Source: Ensifer adhaerens
Lineage (GTDB): Bacteria > Pseudomonadota > Alphaproteobacteria > Rhizobiales > Rhizobiaceae
Length of the DNA stretch: 64,000 nucleotides
Direction of reading: 5' to 3'
Assembly (NCBI RefSeq): GCF_001270265.1
Contig: NZ_LGAP01000001.1
Location: 744,001 to 808,000 of the forward strand
Shown here one piece after another: positions 34,081 through 42,984 of the stretch. A model generated the notes under the pieces. It saw only the letters and a list, made by a program, of their open reading frames with translations, was not told the DNA's origin and did not search any database. The position numbers were made by a program, and so were the translations under genes. How positions within the stretch are numbered: position 1 is the stretch's first letter; every line of letters begins with the position of its first letter.

Positions 34081-35478
34081 TTAGGCCGCGGTCACCTTGT
34101 GTGCGCGGATCATGCGGAAGAACCGCCAGTTCAGGAACAAGGCTGCAGCGGCAAGGCCGAGCACGAAGCCGAACCAGACGCCGATGCCGCCGAAGTTGAG
34201 CGGGAACGCGAAGGCCCAGGCGCACAGGAAGCCGATCGGCCAATAGGAGATCATTGCCAGAATCATCGGTACCTTGGTGTCCTTGAGGCCGCGAAGCATG
34301 CCGGCGGCAATCGCCTGCAACCCGTCCACCAGCTGGAATGCGCCGGCGATCACGATGAGCGGGGCGGCAAAGGCAAGCACCTGCGTCGCATCCGGCCGGT
34401 TGGTGTCGAGGTAAAGGGCGGCGAGCTGGCTCGGGAAAAGAGCGAAGATGGCGCTGCCGATAATCGCAAAGACGGATCCCAGCACCAGCGCCGAAATTGC
34501 CGCGCGCCGGACGCCGAGCATGTCGCCGCGGCCGTAGGCGAGACCGACGCGCACCGTTGCCGCCTGGGCAAGGCCCAGCGGGATCATGAAAGCGAGCGAC
34601 GCGAACTGCAGAGCGATGCCGTGTGCCGCAAGCTCGATCGTGCCGATCGTTCCCATCAGCAGCGAGGCGACGGTGAACAGGCTGACTTCGGCAAGAATGG
34701 TCAACGAGATCGGGATGCCGAGATAAACGACTTCCCTGAATGCCGGCCAGTCCGGACGCCAGAAACGCACGAACAGCTCGTACTGGTTCAGTTCCGGTTT
34801 GCTCTTGATATAGGCGACGGTCAGCACGGTGCCGAGTACGGCCACGCCAAGGGCAGCGACGGCCGCGCCGAAGATGCCCAGCTGCGGGAAACCGAAGTGG
34901 CCATAGATCAGCACATAGCAAAGTGCCGCATTGAGGACCAGCGTGGCCAGGGTGACATAGAGAATGATGCCTGCCCGCTCCAGACCGCTGAGGAACGCGC
35001 GCAGCACCATGAAGATGAGGCCGGGGAAGATCGCCCATTGCGCGATGTGCAGATACTCGGCTGCGAGTGCCGCGACCTCCGGCTGCTGGCCGGCAAGCAG
35101 CAGGATCGGCTCCGCCAGCCAGAGTACGGGCGCCGTCAGCACGCCGTAGCAGAGCACGACCCAGAGACCCATGCGCACGGAGCGACGGACCGAGACCTTG
35201 TCGCCCCTGCCCTGGGCTTGCGCTGCCATCGGCACGACGGCGTTGGCGAAGCCGCTGCCGAAGATGTAAATGGTGAAGTACATCTGCGTCGCCAGGATGA
35301 TCGCCGCCAACTGCGTGGCGCCAAGCTTGCCCACCATCAGGACGTCGGTCGTGTTGATCGCAAGTTGTGCCAGCTGCGCACCGATGAAGGGCACGCCCAG
35401 ATAGAGGCTTGCACGATAGTGGGTGCGCCATGAATTGTCGGTTTGCACCGGGGTCGGGCTCGCATTGGCGGTCAGCAT
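34081..35478 (-). CDS. MATE family multidrug efflux transporter
   Basis: A 465-residue membrane protein with about 12 hydrophobic helices in two repeats. The first contains INTTDVLMVGKLGATQLAA and GFANAVVPMAAQAQGRGD, both standard MATE motifs. The start MLTANASPTP is chosen because the preceding in-frame residues lack homology. It probably exports cationic drugs or metabolites with Na+ or H+. It is convergent with the small ORFs and lies downstream of an MFS exporter on the same strand. Confidence 0.9.
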   Translation of the reverse strand: MLTANASPTPVQTDNSWRTHYRASLYLGVPFIGAQLAQLAINTTDVLMVGKLGATQLAAIILATQMYFTIYIFGSGFANAVVPMAAQAQGRGDKVSVRRSVRMGLWVVLCYGVLTAPVLWLAEPILLLAGQQPEVAALAAEYLHIAQWAIFPGLIFMVLRAFLSGLERAGIILYVTLATLVLNAALCYVLIYGHFGFPQLGIFGAAVAALGVAVLGTVLTVAYIKSKPELNQYELFVRFWRPDWPAFREVVYLGIPISLTILAEVSLFTVASLLMGTIGTIELAAHGIALQFASLAFMIPLGLAQAATVRVGLAYGRGDMLGVRRAAISALVLGSVFAIIGSAIFALFPSQLAALYLDTNRPDATQVLAFAAPLIVIAGAFQLVDGLQAIAAGMLRGLKDTKVPMILAMISYWPIGFLCAWAFAFPLNFGGIGVWFGFVLGLAAAALFLNWRFFRMIRAHKVTAA

Positions 35479-35627
35479 GACGGATTCCTGGATGTCGACG
35501 CAGCCGAAATGCCGCAGGGCAAAACGAAGGGAAGGATGACGGAAATAGAACACAGCCGGCCAAAGAGCCAGTGACAAAGCTCTGACTGCTCAATTTTTCA
35601 TCCAAGGATCAAGAATATTGATGAATT

Positions 35628-36920
35628 TCAGTGCATCGCGCTGCGGTCGGAGTAGCGGGGTTCGACCATTGGCTCCGCGGGCTCGATATCTTCGGCCGCG
35701 ACCGCGAGCCGCTTCGGCACTTTGAACCAGAACACCAGGAGCGCACCCACGACGAAGCAACTGGCGAGTGCATAGGGCGCGCCGGAAAAGGAGACGGTGG
35801 TGGTAGGCGCCGTGAAGTAGCCGAAGATCTGGGTGAAGATCAGCGGACCGATGATCGTCGTGATGCTGCCGATGCTGGTGAGCGCCCCCTGCAACTCGCC
35901 CTGGGCCGAGGGAGGCACATGGCCGGCGGCGATGCTGCGCAACGGCGGATCGGCGAGGCTTTCGAGCGCGGTGGCGATGATCACGGCATAGATCATCCAA
36001 CCCTGCCATGCGGCGGCATAGCCGGCGGCACCGAGTGCCGTGAAGGTCAGGCCCAGGACGGCCGTCCGCCACTCGCCAAGCCGCGGCACCACGCGCGGCA
36101 GAACGAACGCCATCACAAGGGCGCCGCCGATGCCGAAGATGCCGAGCGACAGGCCGATCTCCCCTTCGCTCCAGCCGTAGCGGTAGGACGATACGAACGA
36201 CCAGACCGACGGATAGACCGCGTGCGCCATCCAGAACAGGAAGAAGACCAGCCCGACCCAACCGATGCCGGGATAGTTGCGCATCTGCTTGAGCGCGCCG
36301 AGCGGATTGGCGCGCTGCCACTCGAAGCGGCGACGATGCGCCTTATCAAGCGTTTCCGGCAGCAGAAAAACACCGAGCACGAAGTTGATGAAGGAAAGGG
36401 CCGCCGCACCATAAAACGGCACGCGCGGCCCCAGTTCACCGAGCAGTCCGCCGATAACCGGACCCAGCGCAAAGCCGGATCCGAAGGCGATGCCGATCAG
36501 GCCGAAATTCTTGGCGCGGTTCCCGTCATGGCTGATGTCGGCAATGTAGGCGGAGGCGGTGCCGAAGCTCGCGCCGCTGATGCCGGCGAGCACCCGGCCG
36601 ACGAACAACATCCAGTAGCTGGTCGCAAGGGCGCAGATCAGGTTGTCGATCGCGAAGGTGAGCACCGAGGCAAGCAGGATCGGCCGGCGCCCGAAACGGT
36701 CGCTGAGATTGCCGATGAAGGGCGCAAACAGGAACTGCATCGCGGCATAGACAAGCAGCAGCCAGCCACCGTCGATGGCCGCATCGCTGACATTGGCGCC
36801 GGTCAGTTCCTCGAGATAGGTGGGTAACACCGGAACGATGATAGCGATGCCGATGATGTCGAGAAACAGGATGAGAAAGACGAGGAACAGGCCGCGCCGC
36901 ACGAACTTCTCGTCGAGCAT
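35628..36920 (-). CDS. MFS transporter of the TCR/Tet type
   Basis: A 430-residue 12-helix transporter. Helix 1 carries DIIGIAIIVPVLPTYL, the loop between helices 2 and 3 has the MFS motif GNLSDRFGRRPILLAS, and helix 5 has GFALGPVIGGLLGELG (motif C, drug/H+ antiporters). The pattern is closest to TetA-type exporters. Tetracycline transport itself is not proven; many rhizobial relatives export unknown compounds. The gene is separate from MATE by 150 bp and the two may be co-expressed. Confidence 0.88.
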   Translation of the reverse strand: MLDEKFVRRGLFLVFLILFLDIIGIAIIVPVLPTYLEELTGANVSDAAIDGGWLLLVYAAMQFLFAPFIGNLSDRFGRRPILLASVLTFAIDNLICALATSYWMLFVGRVLAGISGASFGTASAYIADISHDGNRAKNFGLIGIAFGSGFALGPVIGGLLGELGPRVPFYGAAALSFINFVLGVFLLPETLDKAHRRRFEWQRANPLGALKQMRNYPGIGWVGLVFFLFWMAHAVYPSVWSFVSSYRYGWSEGEIGLSLGIFGIGGALVMAFVLPRVVPRLGEWRTAVLGLTFTALGAAGYAAAWQGWMIYAVIIATALESLADPPLRSIAAGHVPPSAQGELQGALTSIGSITTIIGPLIFTQIFGYFTAPTTTVSFSGAPYALASCFVVGALLVFWFKVPKRLAVAAEDIEPAEPMVEPRYSDRSAMH

Positions 36921-37088
36921 GAAACTCTCCCTGGCGCCCTCCGTCGCCAGCGCGGAGACAGAACGTGAACGACGATACCAATTTAGGTGTAACGCATGAT
37001 TTCAGTCGAAACAATACGTGAACATCTCAAAGTTTTTTATGAGAATGATCGCGTTCGTTGATCCATCGTTCTCTCGCGTGGCGGTCGG

Positions 37089-37997
37089 TCAGCGGACTCT
37101 CGAGCGTTGCTCGGCCTTGAGAAAGTCGACGAAGGCTCTAAGCGGCGCGGGCATGTGACGACGGCTGGCGTAGTAGAGAAACGGCCCCGGAAAGGTCGTC
37201 ACCCATGGGTCGAGGATCGTCACCAGAGCGCCGGATTTCAGTTGCGGCGCGAGGAGCTCCTCGAACGTCCTGATGACACCGAGGCCGTCGACTGCAGCGG
37301 CAATTTCGAGATCAACGGCATTCGCGGTGACGACGGCCGGCGGGGCGATCGAGATTGCCCCTTCGCCGTCGCCGAACTCCCAAAGCAGGCTGACACCGCT
37401 CGCGAAGCGATGCCGGATGCAGTCATGCTCCAGAAGATCATGCGGATGGTGCGGCACCCCACGCCGCGCGAGATAGTCCGGCGACGCTGCCGTCACATAG
37501 CGTTGCAGCCGCGGTCCGACCGGGATGGCGATCATGTCGCGCTCGACCCGCTCCTCGTAGCGGATACCGGCGTCGAAGCCCGCTGCCAGGACGTCGATGA
37601 AGCCATCCTCCGCCGTCACCTCAAGCGAGATGGCCGGGTTCGCCTTCAGGAAGCGCCCGACGATCAAGGGAAGGATCTCGCGTGCGACGATCGAAGGCAC
37701 GTTCAGCTTCAAGGTCCCTGCCGGGCTGTCGCGCAGTTCGTTCACCTGGTCGAGCGCACCGGCAATTTCCCCGAGCGCTGGCTGAAGACGCTCGAGCAGC
37801 CGTATGCCTGCTTCGGTCGGTGTTACACTGCGCGTCGTGCGGTTGAGCAGGCGCACATCGAGTTTGGCTTCGAGGCGCCTCAGCGCTTCGCTGAGCGAGG
37901 AGGCGGAAACACCCCTCTTCTTGGCGGCAGCGCGAAAGCTGCGCTCCCGCGCGACGGCGGTGAAGGCATCGAGGTCGGCCAGCGGAAGATCGTTCAT
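37089..37997 (-). CDS. LysR family transcriptional regulator
   Basis: A 302-residue LysR protein. The N-terminal helix-turn-helix is AAAKKRGVSASSLSEALRRL and the effector domain follows (LKLNVPSIVAREILPLIVGR, then PAISLEVTAEDGFID). It is divergent from an aldo/keto reductase with a 117-bp space, a typical regulator-target arrangement, so it most likely controls that reductase and itself. The effector is unknown. Confidence 0.9.
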   Translation of the reverse strand: MNDLPLADLDAFTAVARERSFRAAAKKRGVSASSLSEALRRLEAKLDVRLLNRTTRSVTPTEAGIRLLERLQPALGEIAGALDQVNELRDSPAGTLKLNVPSIVAREILPLIVGRFLKANPAISLEVTAEDGFIDVLAAGFDAGIRYEERVERDMIAIPVGPRLQRYVTAASPDYLARRGVPHHPHDLLEHDCIRHRFASGVSLLWEFGDGEGAISIAPPAVVTANAVDLEIAAAVDGLGVIRTFEELLAPQLKSGALVTILDPWVTTFPGPFLYYASRRHMPAPLRAFVDFLKAEQRSRVR

Positions 37998-38026
37998 TGT
38001 GCGAAATCACGTACAGCTTGTTCTGA

Positions 38027-38045
38027 GTGCGCAGGATTATCGCAC
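38027..38045. promoter_or_regulatory. Possible LysR operator between divergent genes
   Basis: GTGCG and CGCAC form an inverted repeat with a 9-bp spacer (38027-38045) between the lysR and reductase starts. It has the size of a LysR site (T-N11-A type). The flanking bases do not clearly extend the dyad. Confidence 0.4.
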
Positions 38046-38114
38046 GACGGTGACGGGCGTATCAATGGGGCGGACCAAAGGCCGCCGGTGCGCGCCCGTC
38101 GAAGGAGAACGAGA

Positions 38115-39110
38115 ATGGATCAGGTTTTACTCGGAAAAACCGGCCCGATGGTTTCGACCATCGGCCTTGGCTGCATGGGCATGTCGGGCATGTATGGCCC
38201 GTCGGATCGAACGGAAAGCATCGCCACGATCCATGCGTCGCTTGATGCCGGAATTACGCTTATCGATACCGGCGACTTCTACGGCATGGGCCACAACGAG
38301 ATGCTGATCGGTGAAGCGCTCAAGGGTCAGGACCGCGATCGGGTCGTTCTCAGCGTGAAGTTTGGTGCCCTGCGAGACGCCGCGGGCAACTGGGCAGGGT
38401 ATGATTGCCGACCGAAGGCGGTGCGTAACTTCCTCGCCTATACCTTGCAGCGGCTGGGCGTCGACCATATCGACGTCTACCGCCCTGCCCGTCTCGATCC
38501 GGATGTGCCTGTTGAAGAGACGGTGGGTGCGATCGCTGACCTGGTAAAGGCCGGTTATGTCAGACATATCGGGCTCTCGGAAGTGGGGTCCGAGACCATC
38601 CGGAAGGCCGCGGCCGTCCACCCTATCTCGGATCTGCAGATCGAGTATTCGCTGATATCACGCGGCATTGAGGACGATATCCTGCCGACATGCCGGACGC
38701 TCGGTATCGGCATCACCGCCTATGGCGTGCTGTCGCGTGGCCTGATCAGCGGCCATTGGCAGAAGGATGCTGTCAGGAACGGCGACTTCCGCGCGGCCAG
38801 CCCACGCTTTCAGGAGGGCAACGTCGACAGAAACCTTGCCCTTGTCGACGCCCTGAAGCGCGTGGCCGATGCCAAAGGCGCGTCTGTCGCGCAGATTGCG
38901 ATCGCCTGGGTCGCCGCCCAGGGCAAGGACATCGTGCCGCTGGTCGGTGCACGTCGACGCGACCGGCTGGCCGAAGCGCTTGCCTCGCAAGCCGTGCATC
39001 TCACGCCGGAAGACCTGGCCGTCATCGAGCGGGCGGTGCCGAGGGACGCGGCCGCGGGAGCGCGCTACCCCGAGGCGCAACTCGCCCATATGGATAGCGA
39101 GCGCCATTAG
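38115..39110 (+). CDS. Aldo/keto reductase
   Basis: A 331-residue NADPH-dependent reductase of the AKR superfamily (Tas/YakC-like). The catalytic Tyr is in LIDTGDFYGMGHNE, the Lys in VVLSVKFGAL, and GVDHIDVYRPARLDPDVPVE resembles the family block usually reading LYQLHR.D. The ATG at 38115 is preceded by GGAGAACGAGA. It reduces an unknown aldehyde. Expression is probably controlled by the divergent LysR. Confidence 0.9.
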   Translation: MDQVLLGKTGPMVSTIGLGCMGMSGMYGPSDRTESIATIHASLDAGITLIDTGDFYGMGHNEMLIGEALKGQDRDRVVLSVKFGALRDAAGNWAGYDCRPKAVRNFLAYTLQRLGVDHIDVYRPARLDPDVPVEETVGAIADLVKAGYVRHIGLSEVGSETIRKAAAVHPISDLQIEYSLISRGIEDDILPTCRTLGIGITAYGVLSRGLISGHWQKDAVRNGDFRAASPRFQEGNVDRNLALVDALKRVADAKGASVAQIAIAWVAAQGKDIVPLVGARRRDRLAEALASQAVHLTPEDLAVIERAVPRDAAAGARYPEAQLAHMDSERH

Positions 39111-39123
39111 TACCGAATAACGA

Positions 39124-39152
39124 AAGGGGCCGGCAATCCTTGCCGGCCCCTT
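39124..39152. terminator. Bidirectional terminator
   Basis: A 13-bp perfect stem AAGGGGCCGGCAA/TTGCCGGCCCCTT (loop TCC) lies between the convergent aldo/keto reductase and metallopeptidase genes. The plus strand continues GGTTTCTT, and the minus strand continues TCGTTATT. Confidence 0.8.
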
Positions 39153-39178
39153 GGTTTCTTGCCGCAGCAGTCTGGAGT

Positions 39179-40126
39179 TCAGACTTGACCGGAGAAGGTG
39201 TCGCAGGCCGACATCTTGCCGCTGTCGAAGCCGCGCTTGAACCAGCGCATGCGCTGCTCTGATGTGCCGTGGTTGAAGCTTTCCGGCACGACATAGCCCT
39301 GCATGCGCTTCTGCAGAGTATCGTCGCCGATCTGGGTGGCGGCATTCAGCGCCTCTTCCAGATCGCCCTGCTCCAAGATGCCCTTCTGCTGGGTATACTT
39401 GCCCCAGACACCGGCGAAGCAATCGGCCTGCAGTTCAACACGAACCGACATCTGGTTGGCTTCGGTCTCGCTCATCGATTGGCGCATCTGGTTGAATTTC
39501 GGCAGCACGCCGATCAGGTTCTGGACGTGGTGGCCGACTTCGTGCGCAACGACATAGGCCTGCGCGAAGTCGCCCGAAGCGCCGAACTTCTGTTCAAGCT
39601 CGTCGAAGAAGCCCATGTCGAGATAGACCTTGCGGTCGCCAGGGCAGTAGAACGGACCCGATGCCGCCGAGGCAAAGCCGCAGGCGGAGCGCACGGAGCC
39701 ACTGAACAGCACCATCTTCGGCTCCTGGTATTGCTCGCCGCTCGCCTGGAAGATGCCGTTCCATGTGTCTTCGGTTTCGGCAAGCACCGTCGCCATGAAG
39801 GCTTTCATCTCTTCTTCCTGCGCCGATCCACGGGGCGCCGGCGAGCCATCGCTCTGCTCGAAGCCCGGTTGAGCCACCGGGCCACCGCCGCCGTTCAGAA
39901 CCTGCAGCATGTCGATGCCCATGGCCCTCAGGATGAAATAGAGCACGACGAGGAAGATGATGGTGCCAAAACTCATCCCGCCGCCGGCGCCACGCATCCC
40001 TCCTCCGCCACCGGGCATGCGGAAACCGCCGCCACGGCCGAACGGATTGCCACGCATACCGCCACCGGGGCTCGCCCCGCGCTGGTCCTCGACGTTTCCG
40101 GATTGGCGGCGGCCTTTCCATTCCAT
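39179..40126 (-). CDS. Neutral zinc metallopeptidase (YpfJ-like)
   Basis: A 315-residue membrane protein of the putative neutral zinc metallopeptidase family. It has a glycine/arginine-rich N-terminus (GMRGNPFGRGGGFRMPGGGG), one membrane helix (FGTIIFLVVLYFILRAMGID) and the zinc site VVAHEVGHHVQNLIG (HExxH). The start at 40126 is preferred because the family begins MEWKGRR. Substrate unknown; the protease domain probably faces the periplasm. Confidence 0.88.
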   Translation of the reverse strand: MEWKGRRQSGNVEDQRGASPGGGMRGNPFGRGGGFRMPGGGGGMRGAGGGMSFGTIIFLVVLYFILRAMGIDMLQVLNGGGGPVAQPGFEQSDGSPAPRGSAQEEEMKAFMATVLAETEDTWNGIFQASGEQYQEPKMVLFSGSVRSACGFASAASGPFYCPGDRKVYLDMGFFDELEQKFGASGDFAQAYVVAHEVGHHVQNLIGVLPKFNQMRQSMSETEANQMSVRVELQADCFAGVWGKYTQQKGILEQGDLEEALNAATQIGDDTLQKRMQGYVVPESFNHGTSEQRMRWFKRGFDSGKMSACDTFSGQV

Positions 40127-40229
40127 GAATCTGTCCTCCCGGCATGGGGCGATACGCAATATCGGTCAGACCTTTTATATGCCGGGCCGAATGCAGTTGT
40201 AAAACGCAATCGGGCCCGCAAGGTTGCGA

Positions 40230-40757
40230 TCATGCCAATCTTTTCGAGGACTTGCCGCGACCGAAGAGACGACCCTGTCGGATCGAGAGGACGGCCGCGG
40301 AAATGAGTAGCACCGCCAGCGGAGCCGCCCTCACCGCTGCCTGCCAGATCGAAAGCTCGGAGAACAGGCTGACCTGCATCAGCCTTCCGGGCAGCAGTGT
40401 GAAGAGGCCGGCAACGACGATGCCGCCGAGATACATGCCGGCCACATGACCGCGATGCGCGGGGATGTCGTGGCGCCGCGCGGCCGCAATCGCCTGCCAG
40501 CTGCCGAACAGCACATAGATCGACAGCAGGTGGATGGGGCTGAAGTCGCCGATCAGTTTGATTTCATGAATGAAGAACGTGGAAGATGCGGTCACCACCA
40601 TGAGCGCGAGCCAGATTTTGCCGAGCAGTCGATGCGGGCGCGTACCCTTCGGTCGAGCCAGCAGAAAAGCGCCAAGGATTGCTGCCGGAATAACGGTGGC
40701 GACATGCAACTGGACTGCGTACGGTGCATGGAGAAGAGGTTCGAGTGTCATGGCCAA
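40230..40757 (-). CDS. DUF2306 family membrane protein
   Basis: A 175-residue protein with five or so hydrophobic segments and the polar His motifs of DUF2306 (HVATVIPAAILGAF; KGTRPHRLLGKIW; AHRGHVAGMYLGGI). Conserved histidines in these segments suggest haem or metal binding, but that is inference. Alternative start two codons in. Divergent from the LytTR gene. Confidence 0.75.
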   Translation of the reverse strand: MAMTLEPLLHAPYAVQLHVATVIPAAILGAFLLARPKGTRPHRLLGKIWLALMVVTASSTFFIHEIKLIGDFSPIHLLSIYVLFGSWQAIAAARRHDIPAHRGHVAGMYLGGIVVAGLFTLLPGRLMQVSLFSELSIWQAAVRAAPLAVLLISAAVLSIRQGRLFGRGKSSKRLA

Positions 40758-40840
40758 TATCTATGTTGTTGATTTGCCCGAACTTGCGGCAATCTCTTGG
40801 CTGCGCTCAAATGCTTTGACTGGAACAGACGGAAAACTTC

Positions 40841-41656
40841 GTGAAACGCCCATTTCTACAATCCACGCTTCGTGAACTGCATCTTGTCGTCAATGCGCCG
40901 CGCCTCTGGGCAACCTTTGCAGCAGTCGCGTTGATCTTTTGGGTCACGGGGCCTTATGGCACTGCCGAACGCCTGGCTGTCGTGCCCCGGCTCGGGTTCT
41001 GGCTCGTGCTGCACGCCGTCACCTGGACGATTGCAATCGTTTCGGCCGTGCTTGCCAATGGCCTGCTGCGCGCGAGGGTTGCCTCCGGTTTCGTTCGCAT
41101 GATGCTCGGCGCGGCAGTTGCCAGCATACCGATCGGTCTCGTGACCACCGCGATCGGGGCCGCAACCTTTTCTGTAACGCCAACGGTGGCAAGCATCATG
41201 ACCGACATCGCCACCGGCCTGTTCCTGTCGCTGCTGTTTTGCGCCCTGACCTGGATGACGATGAACACTGAAGCCGCTTTGGAGTTGAGCGACACCGGTA
41301 CCGCCGCAATGGCGTCCGGCGACCCGGTTCCCCAGACGGATGCGGGCCGGGTACCGCTGCTGCTGCGCCTGAAACCCGCCAATCGCGGCTTGCCGCTGCA
41401 CCTGACCGTCAGCGATCACTATACGGAAGTCACGACCACCCTCGGGCGCGAGCTTATCCTGTTGCGCTTCGCAGACGCGCTCGGTGAACTTGGCGCGGTG
41501 CCGGGCCTGCAAGTGCATCGCTCCCATTGGGTATCGGACGCGCATTTCGAGCGCCTCGTCCGCGACAACGGCCGCATCGCCATCCTGCTCAGGGATGGAA
41601 CCGAAGTGCCGGTGAGCCGCACCTATGCCGCGGCCGTGCGGCAGCGCTGGGGTTGA
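40841..41656 (+). CDS. Membrane-anchored LytTR DNA-binding protein
   Basis: A 271-residue protein with GTG start. Four predicted helices occupy residues 25-145 (TFAAVALIFWVTGPYG; LVLHAVTWTIAIVSAVLANG; AVASIPIGLVTTAIGA; IATGLFLSLLFCALTWMT). A LytTR domain follows at about 170-265 (SDHYTEVTTTLGRELILLRF, then VHRSHWVSD, then GTEVPVSRTYAAAVR). Such proteins sense a membrane signal and bind DNA directly. Target unknown; the alcohol dehydrogenase downstream on the same strand is a candidate. Confidence 0.82.
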   Translation: MKRPFLQSTLRELHLVVNAPRLWATFAAVALIFWVTGPYGTAERLAVVPRLGFWLVLHAVTWTIAIVSAVLANGLLRARVASGFVRMMLGAAVASIPIGLVTTAIGAATFSVTPTVASIMTDIATGLFLSLLFCALTWMTMNTEAALELSDTGTAAMASGDPVPQTDAGRVPLLLRLKPANRGLPLHLTVSDHYTEVTTTLGRELILLRFADALGELGAVPGLQVHRSHWVSDAHFERLVRDNGRIAILLRDGTEVPVSRTYAAAVRQRWG

Positions 41657-41737
41657 CCGCATCCTTGATCGCGCAGTTGACGATGTTCCGCTTTGACGAT
41701 CCTATTCGCCTGGGGAAATACACAGGGAGGCATGGTC

Positions 41738-42766
41738 ATGAAGGCGTTGCGGCTCGAGGCGATTGGCAACCTGTTTGTGCGCGAGGTGGACAAGCCCGCT
41801 CCCGGTCCCGGTGATCTGCTGGTTCGGGTCGAGGCCTGCGGCATCTGCGGCACGGACCGGCATCTCCTGCACGGAGATTTTCCGTCGACACCGCCCGTCA
41901 CGCTCGGCCACGAATTCTGCGGCATCGTGGAAGCCGTCGGCGATGATGTCAGCGATATCGCCATCGGTGCTCGCATCACCGGCGATCCGAACATTTCCTG
42001 CGGCCGCTGCCCGCAATGCCGCGCCGGGCGGGTCAACCTTTGCCACGCGTTGCGCGCGATCGGCATCCACCGCGATGGCGGCTTTGCCGATTATGCCATC
42101 GTTCCGCGAAAGCAGGCGCATGAAATCCCCCTTAGTCTCGATCCGGTGCATGGCGCCTTCTGCGAACCCCTCGCCTGCTGCCTGCATGGCATCGATCTCT
42201 CCGGCATTCGTGCCGGATCGTCCGTCGTCGTTCTCGGCGGTGGAGTGATCGGGCTCTTGACTGTGCAGCTTGCACGGCTGGCGGGGGCGACGACCGTCAT
42301 TCTTTCGACGCGGCAGGCGGCAAAGCGCAGGCTCGCCGAGGAAATCGGGGCAACGGCAACCGTCGATCCCTCGGCGAGCGATATCATCGAAGCCATTGCT
42401 GGTCCTGCAGGGCTCGTTCCGGGCGGCGTCGATGTCGTGATCGAATGTGCGGGTGTCGCCGAGACGGTGCGACAATCGACGCGGCTCGCCAAAGCGGGCG
42501 GCACCGTCGTCATTCTCGGCGTGATGCCGCAGGGTGAAAAGGTCGAGATCGAACCGTTCGACATTCTCTTTCGCGAACTGCGCGTGCTTGGATCCTTCAT
42601 CAATCCGTTCGTTCATCGCCGCGCCGCGGACCTCGTTGCCTCTGGCGCGATCGAGATCGACAAGCTGATCTCACGGCGCGTTTCGCTCGATGAAACGGCC
42701 GCCGTCATCGCCCGTCCGCCTGCTGCCGGCGAGGTCAAGGTTCTGGTGGTGCCGAGCCGTGTTTGA
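41738..42766 (+). CDS. Zinc-dependent medium-chain alcohol dehydrogenase
   Basis: A 342-residue MDR dehydrogenase. The catalytic zinc ligands are in ACGICGTDRH and LGHEFCG, the structural zinc ligands in CGRCPQCRAGRVNLC, and NAD(P) binding in SSVVVLGGGVIGLLTVQ. It oxidises a polyol or secondary alcohol; sorbitol/threonine dehydrogenase-like relatives are closest. AGGGAGG ends 7 bases before the ATG at 41738, which decides between two closely spaced ATGs. Confidence 0.88.
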   Translation: MKALRLEAIGNLFVREVDKPAPGPGDLLVRVEACGICGTDRHLLHGDFPSTPPVTLGHEFCGIVEAVGDDVSDIAIGARITGDPNISCGRCPQCRAGRVNLCHALRAIGIHRDGGFADYAIVPRKQAHEIPLSLDPVHGAFCEPLACCLHGIDLSGIRAGSSVVVLGGGVIGLLTVQLARLAGATTVILSTRQAAKRRLAEEIGATATVDPSASDIIEAIAGPAGLVPGGVDVVIECAGVAETVRQSTRLAKAGGTVVILGVMPQGEKVEIEPFDILFRELRVLGSFINPFVHRRAADLVASGAIEIDKLISRRVSLDETAAVIARPPAAGEVKVLVVPSRV

Positions 42767-42984
42767 CGCCCTGCGTGCGGCTTTCGTTCGGCGGGCTGAA
42801 CCCGTGGCAAAGCGGATGCCGAAATATGTCGGCTTTCCTGTCGATTCCGGAATTTTCGGGGTTTCGCTTGCAGATACATTTGCCTATAAGCCGCTTCTAG
42901 CCTGAAAAGACCATCAATGCGTGCCCGGCCGGTGACCTCCCACTTTGGCCGGTTTTTCGCGCAGCTAGAAACGGATGACCGACC

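Noticed and set aside
35631-36827. A 398-codon open frame opposite the Tet-type MFS gene
   Set aside because: Its strongly charged composition mirrors hydrophobic codons of the transporter; no independent signal.
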